Source: Mya arenaria
Taxonomy: Eukaryota > Mollusca > Bivalvia > Myida > Myidae
NCBI RefSeq assembly: GCF_026914265.1
Contig: NC_069123.1
Coordinates: 30,690,678 to 30,754,677 of the forward strand
Reading direction: 5' to 3'
DNA length: 64,000 nucleotides
Shown piece by piece: positions 35,283 to 47,999 of this stretch (position 1 is the first letter of the stretch; every line of letters begins with the position of its first letter). The notes below the pieces were generated by a model. The model worked only from the letters and a program-made list of their open reading frames with translations. It had not been told where the DNA came from and ran no database searches. The position numbers and the translations under genes were made by a program.

Positions 35283-37146
35283 CAAGCTAAGACAGCTATA
35301 ACCCCCGCCTCATGGGGCATTTTTTGGAACTAAAGCCAATCAATGGTATTGGTAGTTTCTCAGGAACATAAGAAATGCGTAAAATTAAGAAAGGGCAATA
35401 ACTCTTTCAAAAAAGGTCAAATTGATAAAGCCTGACAAATTGCGCTGCATCACTTTATAGTCATAAATGTGAAAGGAGTTGCGAAGAAACCAATTTTAAA
35501 TGTAAAATAGGCAAAGGGCAATAACTCTTTCAAAAATGGTCAAATCAGGAAAGTTCGACAATATGCGCTGCTTCACTTTATGATCATCAATCTGTGAAAG
35601 TTTGGTAGAAATTACATGAAAAACTTAAGAGGAGTTGCGAAGAAACCAATTTTAAATGCAAAAAAGGGCAATAACTCTTTTAAAAATGGCCGAATCATGA
35701 AAGCCCGACAATATGCACTGCTTCACTATTTGGTCATCAATCTGTGAAAGTTTGGTAGAAATCGCATAAAAACGTAAGAGGAGTTGCGAAGAAACCAATT
35801 TCAAATGTAAAAATAAACAAATGGCTATAACTCTTTCAAAAATGGTTGAATCACAAAAGCCCGACAATATGCCCTGCGTCACTATATATTAATTAATCTG
35901 TGAAAGTTTGGTAGAAATCGCATGAAAAACGTAAGAGAAGTTGCGAAGAAACCAATTTTAAAGGTAAACTAAGCAAAGGGCAATAACTCTTTCAAAAATG
36001 GTCAAATCACAAAAGCCAGACAATCTGCGCTGCTTAACTTTATGATCATCAATCTGTGAATGTTTGGTAGAAATAGCATGAAAAACATAAGAGAAGTTGC
36101 GAAGAAACCAATTTCAAATGTAAAAATAAACAAATCGCTATAACTCTTTCAAAAATGGTTGAATCTGGAAAGCCCGACAATATGCGCTGCTTCACTTTAT
36201 GCTCATCAATCTGTGAACGTTTGGTAGAAATCACATGAAAAACGTAAGAGCAGTTGCAAAGAAACCAATTTTAAATGTAAAATAAGCAAAGGGCAATAAC
36301 TCTTTCAAAAATAGTCGAATCGGGAAAGCCAGACAATATGCGCTGCTTAACTTTATGATAATCAATCTGTGAAAGTTTGGTAAAATCGCATGAAAAACGT
36401 AAGAGGAGTTGCGAAGAAACCAATTTTAAATGCAAAATAAGGAAAGGGCGATAACTCTTTCAAAAATGGTCAAATCAGGAAAGCCCGACAATATGCGCTG
36501 TTTCACTTTATGATCATCAATCTGTAAAAGTTTGGTAGAAATCGCATGAAAAACGTAAGAGCAGTTGCGAAGAAACCAATTTTAAATGTAAAATAACAAG
36601 GGCCAATAACTCTTTCAAAAATAGTCGAATCGGGAAAGCCAGACAATATGCGCTGCTTCACTTTATGATAATCAATCTGTGAAAGTTTGGTAAAATCGCA
36701 TGAAAAACATAAGAGGAGCTGCGAAGAAACCAATTTTAAATGTAAAATAAGCAAAGGGCAATAAGTCTTTCAAAAATGGTTGAATCTGGAAAGCCCGACA
36801 ATAAGCGCTGCTTCACTTTATGATCATCAATCTGTGAATGTTTGGTAGAAATCGCATGAAAAACATAAGAGGAGTTGCGAAGAAACCAATTTTAAATGTA
36901 AAATAAGCAAAGGGTAATAACTCTTTCAAAAATGGTCGAATCGGGAAAGCCCGACAATATGCACTGCTTCACTTTATGATCATAAATCTGTGAAAGTTTG
37001 GTAGAAATCGCATGAGAAATGTAAGAGGAGATGCAAAGAAATGAATGTGGGCCGGACGGACACACACCACACACACACACACACACACACGGAATCGCGC
37101 CTACCATTACTATATCCCCTCGCCTTTTCAAGGCGGGGGATAAAAA
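35283..37146. mobile_element. Dispersed element with about 156-bp tandem core and terminal hairpin (element H2)
   Basis: Starts at TATAACCCCCGCCTCATGGGGC. The core has about ten units with GCGAAGAAACCAATTTTAAA spaced 150-157 bp from 35481 to 37033. Then a GGACGGACAC(AC)n simple repeat and a hairpin with CGCCTT-TTC-AAGGCG at its centre (37114-37142). The 5' end resembles one arm of this hairpin. Minus-strand open frames inside (35652-36754) are tandem-repeat by-products. Confidence 0.75.
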
Positions 37147-37207
37147 TATCTTCCGTGTCGTCTTATCTATCTTGTAATAGATAAGTAGAATTTCTTTTAT
37201 ACTCGAA

Positions 37208-39816
37208 TTAGGCCATGTCGTAAGTGTAGTATGCAGTGAATTGATCGTTAGAAAAGTTACGAGTGAAATAGTTCTGGTCGCTGACAGACACAGATATTCT
37301 ATCATGCATATGAAGTTTAAAAACCGCGGATAAAAGACTTGTAAAAACACCGTTGTCGGATTCTTTGATAGATCTTTTGTGTTGCATAAGAACACCAGTC
37401 GTTCCAAATTTGTGGGAAAGAAGATTAACATGGTGACTGAATATTGTTGTTGTAATGTTCGTTCCTGTCGTATTAACATTCAGCGTTGAAGACACTATGT
37501 AGTATCCGGGTCTCTTGACGAAGATTTCCCCCTCAAGCTCGAGATGAATGCATTTGTTTGAAGTAAATGTGCGATTGTTCTTGTTCCAACGAAGTTTTGA
37601 ATGACCTATACAAGAAAAATATAAAACTCGCATGTTGATTTAAATATTGATCGAGACTACAGAAACAAGTCCAGTAACTGAAAGTTAAAACATAAACCAG
37701 TCCAATGGCACTGTGTCAACGCCAAGGACACTAAACAGAAAAAAAACAAACATTCACAGACCAGAAACACGGAACTACGACCCAAAACTCCACAACTGAC
37801 ACACTACGGCTGTGAAAATAGTTTGTTTATATTTTAAATAATACCGTATGAACATTAAATTATCACTTTGTATTTAAACTGTTTTAAATATTACTTTCAT
37901 TTCCTAAAGACTGGCAGAACAATGGAAGGATATTATATTTATTGAACCTGCAACCTCCATCTTATTGGCTCCTTCACATTTTGCAAAAGTGATGTGTTCG
38001 TAAGTTTCAATATATTGATTTAATATGTTTCTTTCTCGGAATGGACGAAAGAAATCGATTCTCGACCGTGGATAAATGTAGCTGATATACTGACAGTTAA
38101 GATAATTCGGACTTTATAAAGGGAGTCCCTGTTCAAAGAATACACATTAATCAAAAATGAATTGTCTTTATGTTTATGAATATTCCATTAAAAGGCTCAC
38201 TAAAACTTCGTTGATGTTATTAAGATTACCTTGGACTATGTCACTTGGAACGCTATCTACCACTCCAACCAGTTTAGCTGTAGGCGTTTTGATTTCCACC
38301 CAGTCACAGTCGGTGATAAACGATTCTCCAACAAGTAGACCTGTATTAAGGTTATTTATATCAAGAATCATTTTGTGAATTTTTTATACTTGTTAAAAAC
38401 CTACACAATTAAAGGAAAAAAAGCATTCTAAAAGTTGTGAATAAGAATTAAAACACGTTTATGAAACAATTTAAATTCATTAATTGAAAAGTTTTGCTAG
38501 ATTTAATATTTTGAAATTTTGCATTATCTGTATAAATTTGTCACCATCTTCTTCACAAATCAATTTTTATTTCATTTTTGGATATGCACATTTCGTTGTA
38601 AATAAACTGAATGTCTAATAATTATGATCAATTTAATTAAATCATTATTTCTGCAAACTTATTTTTTGGAAATCTGCAATTTCTATTTTGTATTCATTAT
38701 AAACAGATAATGATACGAATTCTAACCATCTTATTTACTTGGATTTGCTTGATTGTTTTCGAAGTATTGCTTCGTCATCTCCTGAGGAAAAAACACAAAA
38801 CCATTAAAACATAAGCACAGCATAAATTTAAGTATAAGTAAGGTTTGTTGGATGGTTTTAGTAACGGGAAACATCGATAATTAAACTTTTGTTTTAAACA
38901 CTATTATATTAATAAATTCTTCGATTCATTTCGTTAATTGTTATCAGTTAAAAGTGCATTTTATACTTTTACCACCAGCAAAGAAGTTGTTTAATTTCCC
39001 CCCAAATCCCCCTGTCAACAATTAAAACAAAATGAATTTCGAGTCTGAGGAAGGGGTGTAAGTGAAAAGGTTACGCCCGTAAGTAATGCCCCCTCTAACG
39101 TCAACTCCTGGATCCGTCACTGACTGCGACAAACATTTGTTTGTGGTTTAAAATGGAAGATTAATTTTAGAAGGCATGATACAGATTAAACAAAAGCAAA
39201 ATGATCCGCACTTTTTTTATGCGAAGCTCCATAACTCTGCGAATGGGACCACAGCACACAGAATCGTTATATATTTGTCTCCATGCATCAATAACGTTTC
39301 CTGTGTCATTGTATGGTTGCGTGATATCATTGCATGGAACACAGTACGTGCTGCTTTCCAATGGCGGCGGTTCCCTATGGAATCTCCACGATACAGTCAG
39401 TATGAACAAAAGGAGTAGCTGTACAATTTTCAGTGTGACTAATCCAGTACATGTATATCGTAATTTTCTTTCAGACCAGCAATCAAGTCCCATCTTTTGC
39501 GAGATATACGGCCTGCAGGGGGTTCTCTTGGTTCCCTATTTTCCATATGAATAGACGTATTAACATGCACGAATTATTTGAATGTATCATACTTTTTGTT
39601 ACACAATCGCATCACTAAGGTAAGAACATAAATCATAAATTATAATAAAAAAATAAGAATAAGAGATATAGCATTTAATATATTTCTTGGTTTGTTAATA
39701 TGACGTTGATTTTTTGTTAAATTGCATTTACTTACATGATAATTTGCACTTACCCTCCCCTTTGACCGGGCTTGGGACCGGCAGACTTTGTCTGGCAGGG
39801 TTACGGTATTCTCCAT
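37208..39816 (-). CDS. TNF superfamily ligand, copy 2, five exons
   Basis: Paralogue of the gene at 12.3-15.5 kb with identical intron phases. Exons: 39816-39754, 39493-39212, 38781-38739, 38340-38230 and 37605-37208, about 298 aa. It predicts a short cytoplasmic start (MENTVTLPDKV), a membrane segment in exon 2 (LVTLKIVQLLLLFILTVSW), a stalk with CVPC and CC pairs, and a complete TNF homology domain in exon 5 (LRWN, GYYIVSSTLN, FKLHMHDRISVSVSD, FTAYYTYD). It differs from copy 1 by three extra residues after the membrane segment (FHR) and scattered substitutions concentrated in the glycosylated loop of the TNF domain (NITTT versus NNTTR). The frame is open throughout. The 3' end lies about 60 bp from element H2. 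The receptor is unknown. Confidence 0.83.
38905..39150 (-). repeat. Inverted counterpart of the TNF copy 1 intron 2 repeat
   Basis: The segment from the GATTCATTTCGTTAATTGTTATCAG region to the GGATCCGTCACTGACTGCG region is the reverse complement of 14565-14885 in the homologous intron. Surrounding intron and exon sequence is in the same orientation in both genes. Confidence 0.7.
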
Positions 39817-39829
39817 AGATTTATCGACT

Positions 39830-40608
39830 TCGAACGAAGGCAAAAAACTGCAAAGTGAATCGTTTTACATGGGTTATAAGAATTATTTACAGCGACAAGC
39901 AGAAATAGGTCATATATTTAGTTTCAGAATGGCCGGTTTATGTGCGTAAAATCTGTTTACAAAATGAGCAATACCTTCGAAATACCAATGACCCTTAAAA
40001 AGGTTACAACGTGGATGGCGGTATATGTTATATTCCTTTATTACGATAGTCTACCGCGTTTTAGTTCTGTACGTTCTGGTGCCGTATTCATAAATTTTCT
40101 TAGTGAACGTTTTCCGATTTTGATCGAACAATTACCACCTCCCTCTATTACCGGGGTCGGATCTAAGATTTGACAAAATAGGGGGCGTACTTTAGAAAAC
40201 ATAAGCTTTAGACATGCGCCCCTCCTTCAGAAGCGAAACAGTATTTGGTAAAAAGGGCTGGCAGCAGGGGGGTACTCCCAACAAATTCTAGTCCAAAATG
40301 GTGTATTTTGGGCATATATTATTACGGGGGGGGGGGGGGGGGGGGGGTCGCCATGTATATTGTTTTATAACCATTCAAGCAAAATCGGCGACTTAAACTG
40401 AAAAAAAGTGCCTCTACACTGTTTTTCCTATATTCGAGTACCGGGGGTCGTTGAGATGTGTGCCTGACGTATCGGTGGGTACTACTAGAACAACCACACC
40501 TGCATGTTTGACGTCTCGATGACTTAGATGAGGTGCAAGCTATTGCAGGGGTGTTTCCGGGTTGTTGTTTTTTTTTGTGCTATTGTATCGTGTATAGTAT
40601 TCGATTAC
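39830..40608. repeat. Upstream flank of TNF copy 2 with a dispersed repeat and poly-G tract
   Basis: 40141-40345 is a relative of the TNF intron 2 repeat (CGGATCTAAGATTTGAC, GCGCCCCTCCTTCAGAAGCG). It is followed by a run of about 22 G (40326-40347). No gene recognised. Confidence 0.5.
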
Positions 40609-43600
40609 GGGAGCAGGACTTTTCAACCCCAAGATTTTTCAACCCCTTCTAAAAACGAAGACTTTTCAACCCCTACCTGTTTGGACTTGTCAACCCCTAA
40701 ATTAAAGACTTTTCAACCCCTATATCAATGATTTTTCAACCCCTATTATTTGGATTTTTTTGTCATTGTTTTTTTTGCATAAAACTTAACACATTATTTG
40801 GAAATAAATTTGTTTGTTATTTTTATGCTTTTAGAGCACACTTCAATAATAGCAATTAACACATTGTTATTGAAATACAATTAAAGATGTGTTTGACCAA
40901 ACTTTTGTTGTCTAGAAAACAAAATAATTGCATCGAAGGTGTCTTTTTAAGTCCGTGCCAGGACGCACTACTTAGCATACCTATCAAGACTGGCTACGGC
41001 ACTGTCAATCATACAATTTAATGAAAATTCTGGTAAAATAAATGACTGAAACTGAACAGAAAACATCCCAGAGCACACCACAGATGATCTAGGAACCAAC
41101 ACATTTTCACACACACAGACCAGTTTCTGCCTCGGTTTGAAATATGCCCTTGGCTACGGCACTGATATTGATATTTCAGTACAGTTTGATTTTTGTTGTT
41201 GATAATGTAATCAATTATGTATTATCTAATAATTCTGAGAATTGGGGGTAGGGTAATAAGTTAAAATTAAGCTTATTTTTGTTTGGTTTTTAAATCCGGA
41301 AATCATACACAATATTTATCAAGCTGCTCATGGTTTGAAATGATGGCCATCAGGGTATTACAACCTTAATTAACTGTCACTTTCAAGTCACTATAACCTA
41401 AATTAAAGGTGTTATGAAGCCTCATAATCCCATAGGACTTTATGACCATGTTACATGTCTTGCCCATTAAAGGATGTGTGACATTCATTCCATTCTTAAA
41501 TTGCATAAAACAATACAACGCTTATAGCATTTTTTACATAACATAACATAACATAACATAACATAAGTTTTATTAGCATTAATGTTGTGGCAACATCATA
41601 GCCATGCAAAAAATAACATACAATGAAATACAGTGGTACAAGTACACAATAACACAAACTTTTACACAGAAGAAGAGTGAACATTTAATTTCCACTTCTG
41701 TTGCAAAATGAAAAATAAACAAACTTTGATAAATTTAGAAGTAATTTTGGCGATTTAGTTATCATGAGGTTTTCGAATTTTGTTAATGTTGGCCATCTGC
41801 AGTAAAAATTGCTTAAATACTTTTTTCGCAGTTCTCTGTGTTGTTACAATTATTACATAATCTTTCGTGCCGACGCGTATTAGTATATCTGCCTATTTCT
41901 ATTTGTAGATCGTGAGATGAAGTTCTTAGTTTGGTTAAAGCAATTCTAAATTTATTTTCAGTAATATCACTAAGGTACGTTTCCTGATCAAACTCGTGTT
42001 TAATTAATGAATATGAGCAAAGTTTAGGTAGGTTGTTTATTTGTCCATACCATGTCTGTTTATAATTGTCGATTATTCTTTGCCTTTTAGGTATTATATC
42101 AATAGATAACGTATCTTGATTAAGCCAAATGTTAGTCATCCCAAGGCGATTCAATAAGGTTTGTATATGATAAGCCCAATTATTACCGTTATACGTAGTA
42201 TCATTGGTAATGTCATCACGTAGCATATTATATACTATTTTGATCAGGCTATTATTCGGTGAGTTAAGAATTTTTATCCAGTATCTGATCATTATAATCG
42301 TTCTATGAATTTTCATTGGGACCCTTCCTAATTCACCATACAAACATTCTAAATTTGTTGATCGTTTAACACATAATAATTTTCTGCAAAATTTAGTATG
42401 TATCATTTCAACATCTTTGGCATCGTGAAAACCCCATACTTCTGCCGAATAGTTAAGAACTGGTGTCACTAGACTATCAAATAATTTTTTTTTTCTTTTA
42501 TAGGTAGGTGCGGTTGGCTGAATACAATAAACAAATTATGCATAGAATATGAGGCGTGCTGTGCTAATCGCTTTTGTGTTCTGTTCCAGTTATTGTTCTT
42601 ATATAAATGCGTCCCAAGATATTTAAAGGAAGTAACCATTTCTATCTCGGCGTCGTAGAGATAAAATTGGTAGGCTGTGTGACGGCCCTTTTCAAAAATC
42701 ATAGCTTTCGTTTTTTAGCATTAATTTTTAACCCCCAGGTGTTACAATACTCTTGGAGATCATTTAACATGCATTGTAGAGAGTTTGGGTTATGTGATAA
42801 TAAAGCTGCGTCATCCGCAAACATTAGGAGAAATACCTTTATGTCGTTTATAGTAAATATTCCTTCCCGATTACTGTTAATATTAGACGTGACGTCATTC
42901 ACGAAGAATAAAAATAATAAACTTGAACTCGGGCAGCCTTGTTTCAGGCCAGTGCCAGATTCGAACTAGTCTGATCTTGACTGTTTGTATCTAACACAAC
43001 ATTTGACCGCAGAATACATCGCCTTAAGTGAAAGTACTATTTTAGAGCTTACATTTTCTTGTATGAGCTTTGTCCAAAGCTTAATTCTATCGATTTTGTC
43101 ATATGCCTTTTCATAATCAACAAAAATGCAATACAGTTTTTTACCACCATTAAGGGTTTTAGCAATGATAGAGAATAACACGAATATACAAGCAATAGTC
43201 GGTTTTCCTTTCTGGAAACCAAATTGTGAATCGCTTATTTTTTCAATGTTAATTGCCCATTTAGTCAGCCTATTTAATAATATCTGAGAATACACCTTAC
43301 TTAATATATTGCTTAACGTAATGCCTCTATAATTTTTAGGTTCACTAGCGTTACCACCTTTAAATATTGGTGTTATTATACCTTCTCCCCATGACTGCGG
43401 GTATTCTGCGCTATTAAACATTCTGTTATACAATTTGAGCAAATATGGGGAAGTAATTTCAAATGAATTCTTAAAAATTTCCGCAATTAACATATCATTG
43501 CCGGGACTTTTCCCGCTTTTTTGAGAAAATATAGCATTCTTGAGTTCCGATTCCGAGATAATCCCATCCAGCGTTTCATCCGCCAAAAAGGGAACATTAA

Positions 43601-44837
43601 AATTTTGTTCATTATTTGTAGCACCAAAAAGGTTATTAAAATGATCATACAAATCATCAATAGATAAACCTTCAGAGCTGGGTATATTTTTCTTGTACTG
43701 GTTTTTGATATTTTTCCAAAACTGTTTTGGTATTGTTTTTGCCAGCTTAGCAATTCTAACACCCTCATTTTTAAGGAAGAGTTTCTTTTCTTTTCGTTTA
43801 ATCCTATTATATGTTTTTTAACATTAAAGTATTCCTGACGTAACTGGATATTATGTTTATTTTTTACGAATCTATTTCGAGCCTCCTTAAATGCTTTTCT
43901 AGCATTGTAACACTCTGAGTTAAACCATTTCTTTTTGTTTGCTATATTCTTCTTATTATTATTAGTAGTAGTAGTTTAAATATATCACTTCATAATAGAA
44001 TGGGTTTTTTTTAACCTAAGAAAAGCATTTAGCACTTAGTGATAAAGACCGTTTATTCTCTTCCGGAGATTTTTGAAAATTGGCTTAATGTTGTTTATTC
44101 ACTCTTTAAAAATATTTCATCCTGGCTTGACATAATTATTATTCTATGTTATTCTTTTTGTAATTTGATAGCATTTGAAACTCAATGTATAATATATTTT
44201 GAACAACTTTGAACTCAATGTATACTTTTGTATTTCTTAAACTTTCTCTGCTAAATATAGATATTTTGAAATATTATGAAGACTTTTATTTGAAGTTCAA
44301 CTCATTTTGTGTTTTAAATTTCTTTTTAGTTCTATGTATTTTGGACAAACATAAAGAAAAGATATTCTGTTTTAACTAATTGTGAGAGTAGTGCAATGCA
44401 CATGATATATTGTGTGAGGATTTCCTCAGGGAGGTAAGGGGGGTTTATAACTAAGCGATTAAAAACAGCTAAATGAACAGTCATGCATTTTTTTATTTTT
44501 TTATTTCCATGTTAATATTTTACGGATGATTGTATTCTCATGTGTTTCAAGAATGTATATTTTGTGTTTGTTATATTTTTTTCTTAATATATTCTTAATT
44601 TCTTTAAAATAGATTTCAAAATCTATTGCTTATTGTTGTACTTATTATCAAATAAAAGGTGAGATAGTAAGGGGTTGAAAAGTCTTTGTTTATTAGGGGT
44701 TGAAAAGTCATTGGTTTAAGGGGGGTTGAAAAGTCTTAGCACTTTTAGGGGTTGAATTGACAAAGGGGTTGAAAAGTCTTTGATTTCACAAATGACAAAT
44801 GGGTTGAAAAGTATTGGGGTTGAAAAGTCTGACAGCC
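40609..44837. mobile_element. Element F1: 8-bp target duplication, inverted arrays of TTTTCAACCCC words
   Basis: TCGATTAC occurs directly at 40601-40608 and 44838-44845. Inside it the ends are imperfect inverted repeats (left GGGAGCAGGACTTTTCAACC; right, reversed, GGCTGTCAGACTTTTCAACC). Six spaced ACTTTTCAACCCC-type words follow at the left end (40618-40745) and seven in inverted form at the right end (44672-44830). The 8-bp duplication fits the hAT superfamily among others. No transposase was seen; a non-LTR retrotransposon occupies the interior. Confidence 0.75.
41536..43980 (-). mobile_element. Decayed non-LTR retrotransposon (LINE) with reverse transcriptase, inside element F1
   Basis: Read on the minus strand from about 43960 down: an endonuclease-RT linker region, then RT motifs ITPIFKGGNASEPKNYRGIT, QFGFQKG, FVDYEKAYDKI, LKQGCPSSS, FADDAALLS (the catalytic FADD) and KYLGTHLYKN, then the C-terminal region (LNYSAEVWGF). 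An in-frame TAG at about 42963-42968 precedes LKQGC, and frame changes occur near 42700 and 42469, so it is dead. The 5' endonuclease domain is missing. The 3' end carries a (TTATG)n tail (41536-41567 on the plus strand). The clade was not assigned. Confidence 0.82.
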
Positions 44838-44845
44838 TCGATTAC

Positions 44846-45626
44846 AATGTGTACTCTATTTCGTTTCGAAAATGTATTTAATGCATGCTACACATTCAAA
44901 CTTGTACTTCGACTTGCACTTCCTTATTTCTTAACTCTTTTGTGGGTTTCTTGTTTAGTTTTTTGCAATTGTGTTTGTATCATATTGTACATTGTTCAAC
45001 CGATGTTACCATTGTTGCTTTTGCATATTTCTAATATACATAGTTGTTGTCATGGGCCGGTGGCCTTAAGCAAATAAACTATTGAACTTGAACTCGATAA
45101 TCGAGAAAACTAAAACAAAAAAACAATTAATACTTATTTCCGAAGTTTGATAATAATTAACAGACGATGGCAAACAAAGAAAGTTAATTTACAAAAGAAA
45201 TTCAAAATAATAGTCAAACCTTATCTCTCTAGCCTTTATACTTGACTGTCCCGAGTCTAATACGTCCATGTCAATTGACTTCATAATTCTTCTTGTTTCG
45301 GTACTGTTGTTTTTTTGTCATTTATGAGATAAGCATGCGATATCATTTTACTATTGGTCAGTACTGTACAATAGTATTTGTTTAAACGTATCGTGTTTTA
45401 GGTTTTCATAAAATATATATGGAAAGAAATTATTGATATAAAAGGTATCTTAAACGTAGACATCCTCGGAAGACACACAATTATAATAAAACGATACTTT
45501 CCACATATCACTTTCTTATAAACAAGCCAATTGTGTTTCAACGAAACGACATTTAAACACATGTGTTAACCGTCGATACGCGTATATCAAGTCACGTGAC
45601 CGTATGCGATTACAGTCCGGTTACCG
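44846..45626. other. Intergenic gap between elements F1 and F2
   Basis: AT-rich. Contains GCAAATAAACTATTGAACTTGAACTC-like sequence (45068-45095), resembling a transcript 3' end or repeat tail. An 87-codon open frame (44814-45077) has no recognisable motif. Confidence 0.4.
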
Positions 45627-45634
45627 GTTTAAAG

Positions 45635-47246
45635 GGAACCTGGTCAAATAGCCCCCAAGTCAAATAGCCCCCATTTTGGTCAAATTGCCCCCACACTTTT
45701 TGTGAAATAGCCCCCACTGCGAAAAAAATGGTCAAAACGCCCCCATTTTGGTCAAATAGCCCCCACTTATTTTTTAATTAAAAAATATATTTGAAGGTAA
45801 GTTGTTATATTTTTAAGATATTTGAATGTAAGTTGTAATATTTTTAAGATATCTGAATGTATATTTGAAGGTAAGGCAAAAAAAAAGTTCTCGTTTCTGG
45901 TCACCCGACCGACCGTACTTTTTACTCCCCGACGGTACTTTTTTTGCCCCAAAATCGATTTTTGTAGACCCGAGTCCCGGGAGAACGGTATTGGATACGA
46001 AAAAAAACATGCTATCTGACAAGGATATTTAAACAGGGCTTTCAATGGACCCCACCTCTCGTGAGATATCGTCAGTGACCCGAAGTTCGCAAGTAAATGT
46101 CACCTTTGACCGGAGAAAATTTCAGTACAAGAGTCGTTAGTCCTGAAACTGAAGATCAATGGGGCCGCAAACCATGTGCTGAATGTTTGTTTATTCAATT
46201 ATTTGACACCGGCCTGCTAAAAAGGATTTCCTCTACATATGTGCACACCGTCCCAAAAACAAAGAAACAGAAGCATAGTGACAGCTGCATAAGGATAATC
46301 AATTTTGGAACATGCCGATTTTTGCGAAAATGCATGGAAACCAGTTATATAAGAATGCTGACCAAAAAATAGATCGCAGATTTATATATTCAAGTTCAAA
46401 AATTGATGTTTTAAGCATTTCGGTTTTAGCCATAAAATGTTAATTTTCGAACGGAAAAATGAAAATCTGCAACCTGATTTTTTGTCAGCAATATTTTAGC
46501 ACTGGTTTGCAGATATTTACGCAAAATTGCTCTTTCCAAGACAAAAAATAAAAAAGTTTTCAAAACGGTAAATCTGTGAGAGTGCAGCTTTAAGTTTGAT
46601 GCTTAATCAATATTAAATGAATGAAAAAACACCAAAAACCAAATACCTTATGACTTAAAAAGTTTAACAATCAAAATGTAGATTTGATGTTATAATATAT
46701 TATTTATAAGTAATATTTTAAAACGTTTGTTATTCTTACTTGGTAAAAATTTTCAGATTTATTAATATATACAAAAATTAATAATGTTAATTGCACTTCA
46801 TTTTGTAAAAATAAAGGTTAAAAAGTCGTTTAAAATAACATAAGGCCTAAAAAAAAAAATGTCCGTTTCGGGTAACCCGACCCTACCTACCTATAAAAAT
46901 GCGCCGACCCTAACTATTTGTTTCCGTTTCTGAGCAAAATTTTTTATTTGTTAGCGAATAGAGAGTTACGAAGGGCGGATAAATGCAGATTTTAATCAGA
47001 ATTATTGTTTATATGATAAAACAAAGTCAGGCAATGACAGTAATGTAGGAAAGACTGCCATGTGCAAGAAAACACTCTGAACTTACGACAGATTTTGAAA
47101 AAAAAAATCCCTACCTAGAAATTTTGGGAAGGTTACCCTAAACAAACAATTATATTTTTTTGGCCTGTGGGTGGGGGCTATTTGACCAAAATGGGGGCTT
47201 TTTGACTTGGGGGCTATTTGACTTGGAGGCTATTTGACTAGGAAGC
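45635..47246. mobile_element. Element F2: 8-bp target duplication, inverted arrays of AAATAGCCCCC words
   Basis: GTTTAAAG is duplicated at 45627-45634 and 47247-47254. The ends are imperfect inverted repeats (CCTGGTCAAATAGCC left; CCTAGTCAAATAGCC right, reversed), followed by about six TCAAATAGCCCCC-type words at the left (45643-45770) and four inverted at the right (47167-47240). 1612 bp, no transposase. The plan is the same as element F1 with a different word. Confidence 0.8.
46846..47164. repeat. Small inverted-repeat element nested in F2
   Basis: The left GGCCTAAAAAAAAAAATG...GGGTAACCCGACC...CCTACC region and the right (reversed) GGCCAAAAAAATATAATTG...GGGTAACC...TAGGTAGGG region are similar inverted ends. 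A related CACCCGACCGACC block lies at 45900-45915, and the ends of the element at 60.75-62.14 kb share the ACCCGACC motif. Confidence 0.5.
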
Positions 47247-47999
47247 GTTTAAAGATACTCTATAATATACAATGTGGTATGATATACGATTGGATGCTAT
47301 ACGGTTATTCAATTCTATTCTAACAGAACCATTTCATAGTTGTTTTAAGCATTTTTATATAAATTTGATAATTTGGTTAGATATTTTCAAGCTATATCAT
47401 CGGTTACCATTTCCTATGTGTGCTAACATGCAAGACCTTAACCAGAATTTCTAAGTCGCATAATAAAGGGGCAAAAATGATATATTATAAAAGATAGAGT
47501 TATCTTACTTGATTAAATAAGAAGGTTAAATAGATGGGAGCCTGTGTGTAAAGTTTCAATGCAATACATGATGTATTCGCTGAGGTATTGACTTACATGT
47601 GGTTACATGCAAAACCTTAACCAGAATTTCTATGTCGAATAAAAAAAGGGGCCATTATTTTAATTGAATGCAACTGTGGAGTTATCTTACTTGGTTATTT
47701 AAGTAGATTGGATGGTTGAGTACCATTGTATAAAGTCTCAATGCAATCCATCAAGTAATTGCTGAGATATTAACCTATCCCGTGCCAAAAAAGGTTCGCT
47801 AAAGCTAAGCTAAAAGCTGAGCTAAAAGCACAGCTAAAAGCATAGCTAAAAGCTTAGCGGTATTGGCCCGAAAAAGCGTAGCTTTTTGGGAAAAAAAACA
47901 ACACAGCTGCTGCGCTAAAGCTATGCTTTTTGCCAAAATAGCTTAGCTAATTTCTTAAAAAAGCTCAGCTCTTGGTGATATTGGGCAAAATAGCTAAGC

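Noticed and set aside
35283..37080. CRISPR-like array (regular repeats at about 156-bp spacing)
   Set aside because: The whole unit is repeated rather than short repeats with unique spacers, and the context is an animal genome.
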